Below, one piece after another: positions 1 through 7,385 of a stretch of DNA of 32,922 nt (within the stretch, counting starts at the first letter, position 1; each line of letters opens with the position of its first letter). Below the pieces are notes generated by a model. The model was not told the DNA's origin. It was given only the letters and a program-made list of their open reading frames with translations, and ran no database searches. Origin of the DNA: Paracoccaceae bacterium (GTDB taxonomy: Bacteria; Pseudomonadota; Alphaproteobacteria; Rhodobacterales; Rhodobacteraceae); assembly GCA_017852835.1 (NCBI GenBank), contig JAFMKS010000008.1, positions 22,801 through 55,722 on the forward strand, read 5' to 3'. The position numbers and the translations under genes are program-made.

Positions 1-504
1 GACGCGGGCGTGAACAAGGCGACCGAAAAACTATTTCAAATTGCAGATACCCCACAAAAAATGCTCGATCTGGGTGAAGAGGGATTGATTGAGCATATCA
101 AAACCATCGGCCTCTATCGAAATAAGGCGAAAAACGTCATCAAACTAAGTAAGATTCTGGTTGATGATTATGGCGGTGTTGTTCCCAATTCGCGTGCTGC
201 GTTGCAATCGTTGCCGGGCGTAGGGCGCAAAACCGCAAATGTCGTGTTGAACATGTGGTGGCACTTTCCAGCGCAGGCGGTTGATACGCACATTTTTCGG
301 GTTGGAAACCGTTCGGGCATCGCCGTTGGTAAAGATGTCGATGCGGTTGAACGTGCGATCGAAGATCACATTCCAGCAGATTTTCAATTACATGCCCATC
401 ATTGGTTAATTTTGCATGGACGTTATCATTGTAAAGCGCGTAAACCGCAATGCGGCACCTGCCTAATTCGCGATCTGTGTTTGTTTGAGGAAAAAGAATT
501 ATGA
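1..504 (+). CDS. nth: Endonuclease III (5' end lies outside the window)
   Basis: DNA glycosylase/AP lyase of base-excision repair that removes oxidised pyrimidines. The frame is open from base 1, so the N-terminal part lies upstream and the GTG at 10 is only an internal codon. The helix-hairpin-helix with the catalytic lysine is seen as LPGVGRKTANVV, and the catalytic aspartate lies in VDTHIFRV. The C-terminus carries the full [4Fe-4S] ligand set C-x6-C-x2-C-x5-C (HCKARKPQCGTCLIRDLC). All active-site parts in the visible portion are intact. Its TGA stop overlaps the ATG of the adenosine kinase gene (ATGA), so the two are probably co-translated. Confidence 0.96.
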   Translation, partial: DAGVNKATEKLFQIADTPQKMLDLGEEGLIEHIKTIGLYRNKAKNVIKLSKILVDDYGGVVPNSRAALQSLPGVGRKTANVVLNMWWHFPAQAVDTHIFRVGNRSGIAVGKDVDAVERAIEDHIPADFQLHAHHWLILHGRYHCKARKPQCGTCLIRDLCLFEEKEL

Positions 505-1490
505 AGAAGTTTGAAATCGTCGGTATCGGAAATGCGATTGTTGACGTGATTAGCACCTGTGATGACAGTTTCCTTGACCTTATGGGGATCGAAAAAGGCA
601 TCATGCAGTTGGTGGAAAAGGAACGTGGTGAAACACTGTATGCTGCGATGGAAACACGTACGCAGACGCCTGGCGGTGCAGTTGCCAATACGATTGCGGG
701 GATTGGTGCATTGGGCCTGAAAACGGGGTTTGTTGGCAAGGTGCGCAATGATGCATTGGGCCAATTCTATGCCAAAAGCATGAATGATACGGGAATCGAA
801 TTTCTGAACCCGCCTATGGATGGATCGGATGTGCCCACATCGCGTTCTATGATTTTCGTCACACCAGATGGCGAACGTTCAATGAATACATATCTGGGGA
901 TTTCTGCCGAGCTCGGTTCAGAGGATGTTCAGGATGAATTTGGTTCGGCCGCAAAAAACGTATTTTTGGAAGGCTACCTTTTCGACAAGGACAAGGGGAA
1001 AGAGGCGTTTAAGCGTTTATCACGCAGCTGCCGCGCAGGTGGTGGCCAAGCTGGTATCGCCATTTCAGACCCCTTTTGCGTTGAACGTCACCGCGATGAT
1101 TTTTTTGATTTGATTACGAATGAGTTGGATTACGTAATCGGTAATGAGGCTGAGGTCCAATCGCTTTATCAAACCGAGGATACGGATGCAGCGCTTGCAC
1201 AATTGTCTGAAATCTGTCCGCTTGTTGTGTGTACGCGATCAGGCGATGGCGTAAGCGCGATCCAAAATGGACACCGCGTGGACGTAAGTGTCGAAACAAT
1301 TGTGCCTGTTGATGCTACTGGCGCAGGTGATCAGTTTGCGGCAGGATTTTTATACGGCATCCTGACGGATCGCGATTTGGAAACTGCCTGCCGCATGGGG
1401 TGTATTAGCGCAGGCGAAGTCATTCGCCACGTTGGTCCACGTCCCGAGGCGAATGTGTTTGACATATTTAAAGCGGAAGGCTTGGTTTAA
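501..1490 (+). CDS. PfkB-family carbohydrate kinase, probable adenosine kinase
   Basis: Ribokinase/PfkB-fold kinase that most likely phosphorylates adenosine to AMP with ATP in purine salvage. The N-terminal substrate-binding start (VGIGNAIVDVI), the conserved PGGAVANT segment and the C-terminal PfkB signature DATGAGDQFAAGF (residues 271-283, with D277 the expected catalytic base) are all visible. Its 329 residues are the normal length for the family. The start codon overlaps the nth stop, and a GAGG-type ribosome site lies inside nth. The family assignment is firm. The adenosine specificity is inferred from overall resemblance to alphaproteobacterial adenosine kinases, and another sugar or nucleoside is possible. 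Confidence 0.9.
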   Translation: MKKFEIVGIGNAIVDVISTCDDSFLDLMGIEKGIMQLVEKERGETLYAAMETRTQTPGGAVANTIAGIGALGLKTGFVGKVRNDALGQFYAKSMNDTGIEFLNPPMDGSDVPTSRSMIFVTPDGERSMNTYLGISAELGSEDVQDEFGSAAKNVFLEGYLFDKDKGKEAFKRLSRSCRAGGGQAGIAISDPFCVERHRDDFFDLITNELDYVIGNEAEVQSLYQTEDTDAALAQLSEICPLVVCTRSGDGVSAIQNGHRVDVSVETIVPVDATGAGDQFAAGFLYGILTDRDLETACRMGCISAGEVIRHVGPRPEANVFDIFKAEGLV

Positions 1491-1501
1491 TCACCAAGCT
1501 T
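1478..1501. terminator. Hairpin over the adenosine kinase stop codon
   Basis: A near-perfect stem (GCTTGGT at 1480-1486 with ACCAAGC at 1493-1499, extended by one G-U and one A-T pair) encloses the TAA stop of the kinase. No long T run follows on either strand, so as an intrinsic terminator it is weak. Its position between the kinase and a minus-strand gene fragment suggests that it once separated two convergent genes. Confidence 0.4.
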
Positions 1502-1612
1502 TGCGTGCACTTCATTCAAATCGATTTCACCGATTGGCATTTTGTTTGATGGGTCTTGCGCATCGTATTTGAATAAATCGAAATCATGCTTGTAAAATTC
1601 TAACCGATGCAA
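1487..1612 (-). pseudogene. 3' fragment of a lost minus-strand gene
   Basis: On the minus strand, a short open frame of 42 codons runs from an in-frame TGA at 1616-1618 to a TAA at 1487-1489 that overlaps the kinase stop. Its product reads like the C-terminal tail of a real protein (EFYKHDFDLFKYDAQDP, then NKMPIGEIDLNEVHAKLGD): acidic and aromatic, with no low-complexity noise. There is no ATG and no ribosome site, only a TTG at 1610-1612. I read it as what remains of a gene convergent with the kinase. Acidic, aromatic-rich tails of this kind remind me of sulfotransferase-family C-termini, but that is only a guess. It could be a chance open frame. Confidence 0.35.
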
Positions 1613-1805
1613 TTTTCAGACATCAAATGACGGTAAGAATTTGTTTTAATTCATCACCGAAGGCGGGCTTACAGGATTACGGTTCGCGCCGCGTATTTGG
1701 GAATAGGAAAGCACGATCGGGCGTGATCGTGAATTATTCATAATCGTTTGCAAAAAATGTCACGTTGCAAAACGGTTTGTCAAAAAAATGCGTCCGCATG
1801 CCTAA
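1613..1805. other. Gene-free stretch with one inverted repeat
   Basis: I see no convincing reading frame here on either strand. The only structure is an inverted repeat, CACGATC at 1712-1718 and GATCGTG at 1725-1731 with a 6-base loop, not followed by a T run. It may be a remnant terminator or an operator for the downstream hypothetical gene. It could also be part of the deleted minus-strand gene. Confidence 0.4.
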
Positions 1806-2312
1806 ATGCCTTTTCTGGAATGTATCTTTATTGAGGATGTCAAAGAACTGCCCGAACTGGGCGGAATTTTGTCCAATCATCAGAAAAAAGCGTGCCATCG
1901 TCGCCCCTTTATGAGGATGCTTTATGAACACTATGAAACAGAAAAACTGGCGATTTATTTGGATCCCTCAAATATTGATCTGATCCGTGATCTTGCATCA
2001 GATCGGAACACAACGCGGTTTCTTGAGATCAATTGCGAATTTGATGATGAGTATATTTCGGGCCAAGCGCGCAGGATCGGTCTTATTTCTGATCAAATAG
2101 CTGTCGAAACTTTGGTGAAATTGCTGATTTCTATCAGAAATGATTTGAAGAAAGAAATTGACAGTATCGGTGATCTAAAGCTGGAGTTTACCTACAAAAT
2201 CGACGAAAAAGAAACGGTACGAAAAAACGCAGATGAACTATCGCGATTTGCGGATATTGCGATGGAAGAGGCGCTTGATATTGTGACGGTGGACTGGATT
2301 TATTCAGATTAA
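1806..2312 (+). CDS. Hypothetical protein, uncertain start
   Basis: I do not recognise this protein. From about residue 36 onward it looks genuinely coding: mixed, acidic and helix-prone, ending in EALDIVTVDWIYSD, with no signal peptide, membrane segment or cysteine motif. The N-terminal 35 residues are less convincing. The ATG at 1806 has no ribosome site, and the in-frame ATGs at 1911 and 1917 also lack a good one, so the real protein may be about 131-133 residues. The gene ends 8 bases before the HIT-family start, whose AAGGA site overlaps this stop, which suggests cotranscription. A minus-strand open frame overlaps the doubtful 5' part. Confidence 0.55.
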   Translation: MPFLECIFIEDVKELPELGGILSNHQKKACHRRPFMRMLYEHYETEKLAIYLDPSNIDLIRDLASDRNTTRFLEINCEFDDEYISGQARRIGLISDQIAVETLVKLLISIRNDLKKEIDSIGDLKLEFTYKIDEKETVRKNADELSRFADIAMEEALDIVTVDWIYSD

Positions 2313-2320
2313 GGATTGAG

Positions 2321-2704
2321 ATGAGCTACAGCTACGACGAGCAAAACATTTTCGCAAAAATCCTACGCGGAGATATCCCCAACAAAACTGTTTTGGAAAC
2401 TGAACATGCCTTGGCATTCGAAGATATCGCGCCACAGGCCCCAACTCATGTCTTGGTAATTCCCAAAGGGCCCTACGTGAATTATGACCACTTTGCGCAA
2501 GAGGCGAGTGATGAGGAAATTGTAGGCTTCACGCGCGCGATTGGAGACGTGTGCAAATTATTGGGTATCCAACCCTCTGCGGATGGGATGGGATATCGCG
2601 CGATTGCAAATACGGGTGAGGCAGGCGTGCAAGAAGTGCCACATTTACATGTCCATATTCTAAGCGGTCGTGTGCTAGGCAGAATGGTCCCCAGACCAAG
2701 CTAG
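2321..2704 (+). CDS. HIT-family (histidine triad) nucleotide hydrolase
   Basis: Small cytoplasmic HIT protein of the HinT type, which hydrolyses nucleoside phosphoramidates and adenylates. The histidine triad is intact as H108-L-H110-V-H112 in [10 protein letters not shown]. The upstream [10 protein letters not shown] and HVLVIPK segments are the usual conserved blocks. Its 127 residues match the family. The AAGGA ribosome site overlaps the stop of the preceding hypothetical gene, so the two are probably on one transcript. The physiological substrate cannot be told from sequence. Confidence 0.93.
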   Translation: MSYSYDEQNIFAKILRGDIPNKTVLETEHALAFEDIAPQAPTHVLVIPKGPYVNYDHFAQEASDEEIVGFTRAIGDVCKLLGIQPSADGMGYRAIANTGEAGVQEVPHLHVHILSGRVLGRMVPRPS

Positions 2705-2766
2705 TTCTTGCCTCGTTTCCAAATTTGCCGCATAAGCGGCAGCGCATCAGCAAAAGGACAAATGAA

Positions 2767-2946
2767 ATGACAACACAAGCTCCAGAAACAAAAATTGTTG
2801 AGTCTTACCGCGTTTCATGTGACGGGGGCGAAGGTGCACTGGGACATCCACGCGTTTGGTTGCAGATTCCCAATGAAGATGGCTGGGTTGAGTGCCCGTA
2901 TTGTGATTGCAAACTGGTTCACAAAGATCATCAGAAATCTGCTTAA
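2767..2946 (+). CDS. Zinc-finger domain protein (zf-CHCC, complex I NDUFS6-like)
   Basis: A 59-residue protein made almost entirely of a zf-CHCC domain: the first Cys in VSCDGG, the His in GHPRVWLQI, and the pair CPYC in [12 protein letters not shown]. Homologues in alphaproteobacteria resemble the mitochondrial NADH dehydrogenase accessory subunit NDUFS6, so a role with respiratory complex I is plausible but inferred. I chose the ATG at 2767, not the upstream in-frame ATG at 2725, because AAGGA (2754-2758) sits at good spacing and the domain starts soon after. Its stop codon is part of a TTAA-N7-TTAA motif. Confidence 0.88.
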   Translation: MTTQAPETKIVESYRVSCDGGEGALGHPRVWLQIPNEDGWVECPYCDCKLVHKDHQKSA

Positions 2947-2957
2947 ATTCGCCTTAA
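2943..2957. promoter_or_regulatory. CtrA-type motif TTAA-N7-TTAA
   Basis: TTAA at 2943-2946 and TTAA at 2954-2957 are separated by exactly 7 bases, which is the full CtrA recognition pattern known from alphaproteobacteria. It lies about 130 bases upstream of the first decayed pilin-like gene. The sequence is AT-rich, so a chance match is quite possible. Confidence 0.3.
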
Positions 2958-3083
2958 TTCAATTTGGTTCGAGCTTTTTCTAATCAACCTGCCATGGTAA
3001 TGGCGAATTGAACATATTGTTGCCGATTTTTGCCACAATTTCTATTGTAATGTGACTCCGATTACGAATAACGGAGCGTGCGA

Positions 3084-3464
3084 ATGTTGCGGTGTGTGAA
3101 AGAATTTGTTTCCGATGAAGCGGGCGCAGTTACGATTCAATGAGTGTTTTGACCGCGGGTGTGATCGCTATTGGGATTGCTGGTTACAGCGCGTTTAAAA
3201 TTGATATGGATTAAAGTACAATTGCCCTCGCACATCAGTCTAGCGGTGGAGCATTCACTATGGTCGATGGTAGCAACGCAATAACCCGTTTGATCAAAAC
3301 CGTCGAATTAGAGTTGAAGATGTTTCGGGCAGGTAACTTCTTGTCAGGAGGTGCGCAATTTGAATCTCGCTCTAGTGCTGCGGCTTACGCGTTCAGGGAA
3401 AACGGGTCCGAGCGGTCCAACTGAACCTGAGCCTCCCCAAAATGCGCCATATCCAAAACAGTAG
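3084..3464 (+). pseudogene. Decayed pilin-like small membrane protein, copy 1
   Basis: A broken gene that can be read through by changing frame. It opens at ATG 3084 after a CGGAG site with MLRCVKEFVSDEAGAVTI. It then meets TGA at 3141, where the second copy has TGG, and loses one base before resuming at 3149 as LTAGVIAIGIAGYSAFKIDMD. A TAA follows at 3212-3214, after which the same frame stays open to 3424 (ALAHQSSGGAFTM ... NAITRLIKTVELELKMF). A last frame change would give a proline-rich tail (GPTEPEPPQNAPYPKQ) ending at TAG 3462. The acidic/Gly-Ala stretch followed by a hydrophobic helix resembles Flp-type or small secreted pilin-like proteins common in Rhodobacterales. The exact family is an inference. 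Confidence 0.65.
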
Positions 3465-3558
3465 GTGCGCTGCGGCGTAAAGCGTGTATTAGCAAGATTT
3501 TGCGCCATAAAATAGGTAAGTAAATTGAATAAATTCTGTGCAACAAACAAGGGGTTTA
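3465..3558. other. Spacer between the two pilin-like remnants
   Basis: AT-rich spacer with no open frame that I can support. It probably held the promoter or ribosome-binding region of the second copy. The rest of the gap up to polA (3886-3930) also shows nothing beyond the polA leader. Confidence 0.4.
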
Positions 3559-3885
3559 ATGAGTTTTCTGCGCGACTAACGTTGGGCGATTACAATCGAA
3601 TGGGTCGTATTGACCGCAGGCGTTATTGCGCTTGGCATAATAGCCTATGGAGTATTCAGAATTGACACCGAAAATACGGCTTCAGTTTTGCTGGTTACTC
3701 AGGATGGCAGTCGACCGATTATGATTGGTGGTAATGCTATTTCTTAACTGATTGGACGAACAAAACTGGAAACGATGATTTTTGTTTCCTGTGTTTTCAA
3801 AATGGGTGCTCTGCATGAGGACGCCTTGGATAATAAGTTTGATGTCTGTTCCTCGAATTACCTGCGATTAGGGTGTGGCCATTGA
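3559..3885 (+). pseudogene. Decayed pilin-like small membrane protein, copy 2
   Basis: A second, related broken gene starts at ATG 3559 after an AAGGGG site. It has a TAA after six codons (3577-3579), then in the same frame reads AITIEWVVLTAGVIALGIIAYGVFRIDTEN and stops at TAA 3745-3747. Beyond that stop the frame continues (LIGRTKLETMIF) in clear correspondence to NAITRLIKTVELELKMF of copy 1, and ends at TGA 3883. The match covers the helix and the region behind it, so the two are tandem paralogues. Compared with copy 1, the segment before the helix is shortened. No intact copy exists in the window. Confidence 0.62.
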
Positions 3886-3930
3886 TGTTCGCCTTGTGTA
3901 CCTTTCCGCTAAACGTAACAGGGGCACAAA

Positions 3931-6738
3931 ATGAATTTCGGCAATGGCCACCACCTTCATCTTATTGACGGATCAGCATTCATCTTTCGTGCATTTCACG
4001 CACTTCCGCCGCTAACACGAAAATCAGACGGATTGCCCATCGGTGCCGTGAGCGGATTTTGCAATATGCTCCAGCGCTATATTGAAGGGAATACGGGCCC
4101 AGACGCCGCAACTCACATCGCTGTGATCTTCGACAAAGGCAGTCACACGTTTCGAAACGATCTCTATGACCTATACAAGGCCAACCGCGATGCCATGCCT
4201 GAGGATTTGCGTCCTCAAATGCCACTAACGCGAGATGCAACCCGCGCCTTCAACATTGCCTGCGAAGAGATTGAGGGATATGAGGCGGATGATATCATCG
4301 CGACGCTTGCCTGTCAGGCACGTGATGCGGGCGGGCGTGTTACCATTATCAGTTCGGATAAGGATTTGATGCAATTGGTCGGCGGCGGTGTCGAAATGTT
4401 TGATGCCATGAAACAAAACCGTATTGATCGGGAAGGTGTGCACGCAAAATTCGGTGTTTATCCCGATCGTGTTGTTGACGTTCAGGCCCTGGCGGGTGAT
4501 AGCGTGGATAATGTTCCTGGCGCACCTGGCATCGGTGTGAAAACGGCGGCTTTGCTGATCAATGAATATGGCGATTTGGACAGCTTGTTGGAACGCGCAG
4601 GCGAAATCAAACAACCTAAACGGCGTGAAACCTTAATAAACAACGCCGATCAAATCCGCTTATCGCGGCAATTGGTCCAGTTGGATTGCAATACCCCACT
4701 GGACTTCACAATTGACGACCTAGAAATCCGTGATCCCGATCCCGATAAACTCCTCAACTTTTTGGCAGAGATGGAATTTAGAACGCTGACCAAACGTGTT
4801 GCAGAGCGTTTTGGCAAAGACATGCCGCAAATTACGGATGCAGCACCAACGACGAATGCGGCGCAGTCTGCGGCCGTGAATGTTGCGGAAATCGCTTTTG
4901 ACGCTGAAAAATACGAATGCTTGCGGGATATGGCGGCGCTTCAGGATTGGATCTTACGGATTTACGAAGTCGGATATGTCGCGGTTGACACGGAAACCAC
5001 ATCGTTGAACGAAATGCAGGCTGAGTTGGTTGGCATTTCGTTGTCTGTAAAGGCGGGTGAGGCGTGTTACATTCCCCTAACGCACAAGGCGAACGCGGCA
5101 GATGATCTCTTTGGCGGCGCTGAGCTTGCCGAGAACCAACTGTCGCTTAACGTTGCACTAGATGCGCTGACCCCGATGCTGCGGGACCCATCCATCCTTA
5201 AGATTGGGCAGAACATGAAATATGACACCAAGATTTTTGCAGGTCTTGGAATTGATGTGGCGCCAATTGATGACACTATGTTGATGTCATATGCGATGCA
5301 TGGTGGTTTGCATAATCATGGTATGGATGGATTGTCTGAACGGTACTTGAATCACACCCCGATCCCGATCAAGCCGCTACTTGGAACAGGGAAATCGGCC
5401 ATCACATTTGACCGCGTTCCAATTGATGAGGCGACGAAATATGCCGCCGAGGATGCTGACATCACCTTGCGTCTTTGGCAGTTATTCAAACCACGCTTAC
5501 ATGCAGCCAAAGTTACGCGAGTTTATGAAGGTTTAGAGCGCCCGTTGATCTCCGTTCTGGCACAAATGGAACGCACTGGCATCAAGGTGGATCGCGATAC
5601 ACTGTCGCGCATGTCCAATGCTTTTGCGCAAAAAATGACAGCATTGGAATCTGAAATCCATGAAATGGCAGGTGAAGCGTTCAATGTTGGAAGCCCAAAG
5701 CAGTTGGGTGAAATCATGTTCGACAAGCTTGGATATGAAGGCGGCAAAAAAGGAAAAAATGGTGCCTATTCAACAGGGGCAGATATCTTAGAAGATTTGG
5801 CAACAATCCATGATTTGCCAAAACGTGTTTTGGATTGGCGTCAGTTGAGTAAATTGAAATCAACCTACACAGATGCGCTGCAGGATCACATCAATCCAGA
5901 TACGGGCCGTGTGCACACATCATATTCCATCGCAGGCGCGAACACAGGTCGCCTGGCTTCAACTGATCCCAATTTGCAAAACATTCCCGTTCGAACCGAA
6001 GATGGTCGCCGTATAAGAGAGGCGTTTATTGCGGACACCGGGAATGTCCTTGTGTCCCTCGATTATAGTCAAATTGAACTGCGGATTTTGGCGCATGTCG
6101 CGGGTATTGATAGCCTGAAACAAGCGTTTCGTGACGGTTTGGACATCCACGCGATGACTGCAGCAGAAATGTTTGATGTGCCATTGGATGAAATGACGTC
6201 CGACATTCGCCGGCAGGCCAAGGCCATTAATTTTGGGGTCATTTACGGTATTTCGGGATTTGGATTGGCCCGCAACCTGCGTATCCCACGTGCAGAGGCG
6301 CAAGGATTTATTGATCGATATTTTGAACGCTTCCCCGGGATTAAAGAATACATGGATCAAACCGTTGCCTTTGCGAAAGAGCATAATCGGGTTGAAACCC
6401 TATTCGGACGCGTCATTCATACTCCTGAAATCAACGCCAAAGGTCCAACGGCAGGGTTTGCAAAACGCGCGGCGATCAATGCCCCGATCCAAGGCACAGC
6501 CGCGGATATTATTCGTCGTGCGATGATCAAAATGCCAAGCGCAATTGACCATTTACCCGCCAAGATGTTGTTACAGGTTCACGATGAATTGCTGTTCGAA
6601 GTGCGTGAAGATGCGGTAGATAGTTTAACACAAATTGCGAAGAGAGTGATGGAAACTGCCTGTGATCCAGTGCTTAACATCGATGTCCCCCTGATCGTGG
6701 ATGCGGGGCAGGGTGCGCATTGGGCTGAGGCGCACTAA
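3931..6738 (+). CDS. polA: DNA polymerase I
   Basis: A full-length Pol I of 935 residues for Okazaki-fragment processing and repair synthesis. The 5'-nuclease domain occupies roughly residues 1-290 (IDGSAFIFRAFHALPPL at the start, and the GDSVDNVPGAPGIGVKTA helix-hairpin-helix region). The 3'-5' exonuclease domain lies at about 340-540 and keeps the DxE motif (D353-T-E355), so proofreading should be active. The polymerase domain (about 560-935) has motif A DYSQIELRIL with D711, motif B RRQAKAINFGVIYG with K764 and F768, and motif C VHDE with D885 and E886. No intein or truncation is seen. It converges with the DUF1285 gene, and the two stops overlap by three bases (6735-6738 region). Confidence 0.98.
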   Translation: MNFGNGHHLHLIDGSAFIFRAFHALPPLTRKSDGLPIGAVSGFCNMLQRYIEGNTGPDAATHIAVIFDKGSHTFRNDLYDLYKANRDAMPEDLRPQMPLTRDATRAFNIACEEIEGYEADDIIATLACQARDAGGRVTIISSDKDLMQLVGGGVEMFDAMKQNRIDREGVHAKFGVYPDRVVDVQALAGDSVDNVPGAPGIGVKTAALLINEYGDLDSLLERAGEIKQPKRRETLINNADQIRLSRQLVQLDCNTPLDFTIDDLEIRDPDPDKLLNFLAEMEFRTLTKRVAERFGKDMPQITDAAPTTNAAQSAAVNVAEIAFDAEKYECLRDMAALQDWILRIYEVGYVAVDTETTSLNEMQAELVGISLSVKAGEACYIPLTHKANAADDLFGGAELAENQLSLNVALDALTPMLRDPSILKIGQNMKYDTKIFAGLGIDVAPIDDTMLMSYAMHGGLHNHGMDGLSERYLNHTPIPIKPLLGTGKSAITFDRVPIDEATKYAAEDADITLRLWQLFKPRLHAAKVTRVYEGLERPLISVLAQMERTGIKVDRDTLSRMSNAFAQKMTALESEIHEMAGEAFNVGSPKQLGEIMFDKLGYEGGKKGKNGAYSTGADILEDLATIHDLPKRVLDWRQLSKLKSTYTDALQDHINPDTGRVHTSYSIAGANTGRLASTDPNLQNIPVRTEDGRRIREAFIADTGNVLVSLDYSQIELRILAHVAGIDSLKQAFRDGLDIHAMTAAEMFDVPLDEMTSDIRRQAKAINFGVIYGISGFGLARNLRIPRAEAQGFIDRYFERFPGIKEYMDQTVAFAKEHNRVETLFGRVIHTPEINAKGPTAGFAKRAAINAPIQGTAADIIRRAMIKMPSAIDHLPAKMLLQVHDELLFEVREDAVDSLTQIAKRVMETACDPVLNIDVPLIVDAGQGAHWAEAH

Positions 6739-7319
6739 GCGCCTTCTAGTTCGTTCGCCGGGATAATTTTAAAAAAACTGCCATTGGACCACACGCCAAA
6801 CCATTCCTCATGGATCGATCCAATATCGACCATGCGATAAAAACTTTTGCGATCGATCAATGCCTCTAGGCCCGCGCGAATGTGCACATAGGGCGATGGT
6901 TCCCCTGTCTCGGGATCGCGTTTCACGCGAATGGGGTCCTCGCCACTGGCAATAACTATGTCCCCAACATGTGTTTCAAATGTCAAAACTTGATCATCAC
7001 CTTCCCCAGAAACCGTAAAATCAACCGCGATAAAGGGGGCGTCATCGACTGTGATCCCAACCTTTTCAACAGGGGTCACCAAAAAATACTTTTCGCCGTC
7101 CTTCCGCAGGATTGATGAAAAAAGTTTCACTAACTCAAATCGCCCAATCGGAGTTCCCAAATAGAACCAAGTTCCATCACGCGCGATGCGCATATCAAGG
7201 TCGCCGCAAAACGGAGGATTCCATAAATGCACGGGCGGTGGGCCCTTTTTTCCATTTGCTGCTCTGGCTGCTGCTGCGATGCCTTCTGCTCGGGCCATCG
7301 GTGAATTCTCGCCACTCAT
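6735..7319 (-). CDS. DUF1285 domain-containing protein
   Basis: A 194-residue soluble protein of the DUF1285 family, widespread in alpha- and gammaproteobacteria and without an assigned biochemical role. Recognisable blocks are PPVHLWNPPFCGDLDMRI, DGTWFYLGTPI, and the C-terminal RKSFYRMVDIG followed by WFGVWSNGSFF. No signal peptide or membrane helix is present. It is divergent from the MoxR gene and shares a 66-base intergenic region with it. In related genomes this family often sits next to moxR-type genes, as here, so a functional link with the following cluster is conceivable but unproven. Confidence 0.85.
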   Translation of the reverse strand: MSGENSPMARAEGIAAAARAANGKKGPPPVHLWNPPFCGDLDMRIARDGTWFYLGTPIGRFELVKLFSSILRKDGEKYFLVTPVEKVGITVDDAPFIAVDFTVSGEGDDQVLTFETHVGDIVIASGEDPIRVKRDPETGEPSPYVHIRAGLEALIDRKSFYRMVDIGSIHEEWFGVWSNGSFFKIIPANELEGA

Positions 7320-7385
7320 GACTTTGCCATTTTCCTTTATCGCGCTAGGGTCTTTAGAAACCTGTTATTTGTTTTAGGGATTCCC

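Noticed and set aside
140-748. Long minus-strand open frame across nth and adenosine kinase
   Set aside because: It lies opposite two well-recognised genes and its product has no recognisable blocks.
1734-1931. Minus-strand open frame of 65 codons opposite the hypothetical gene start
   Set aside because: No ribosome site and low-complexity Phe-rich product; it is better explained as a shadow, although it lowers confidence in the opposite 5' end.
3344-3550. Minus-strand open frame in the polA upstream gap
   Set aside because: It is antisense to the pilin-like remnant, with no ribosome site and an Arg/Gly/Pro-rich product.
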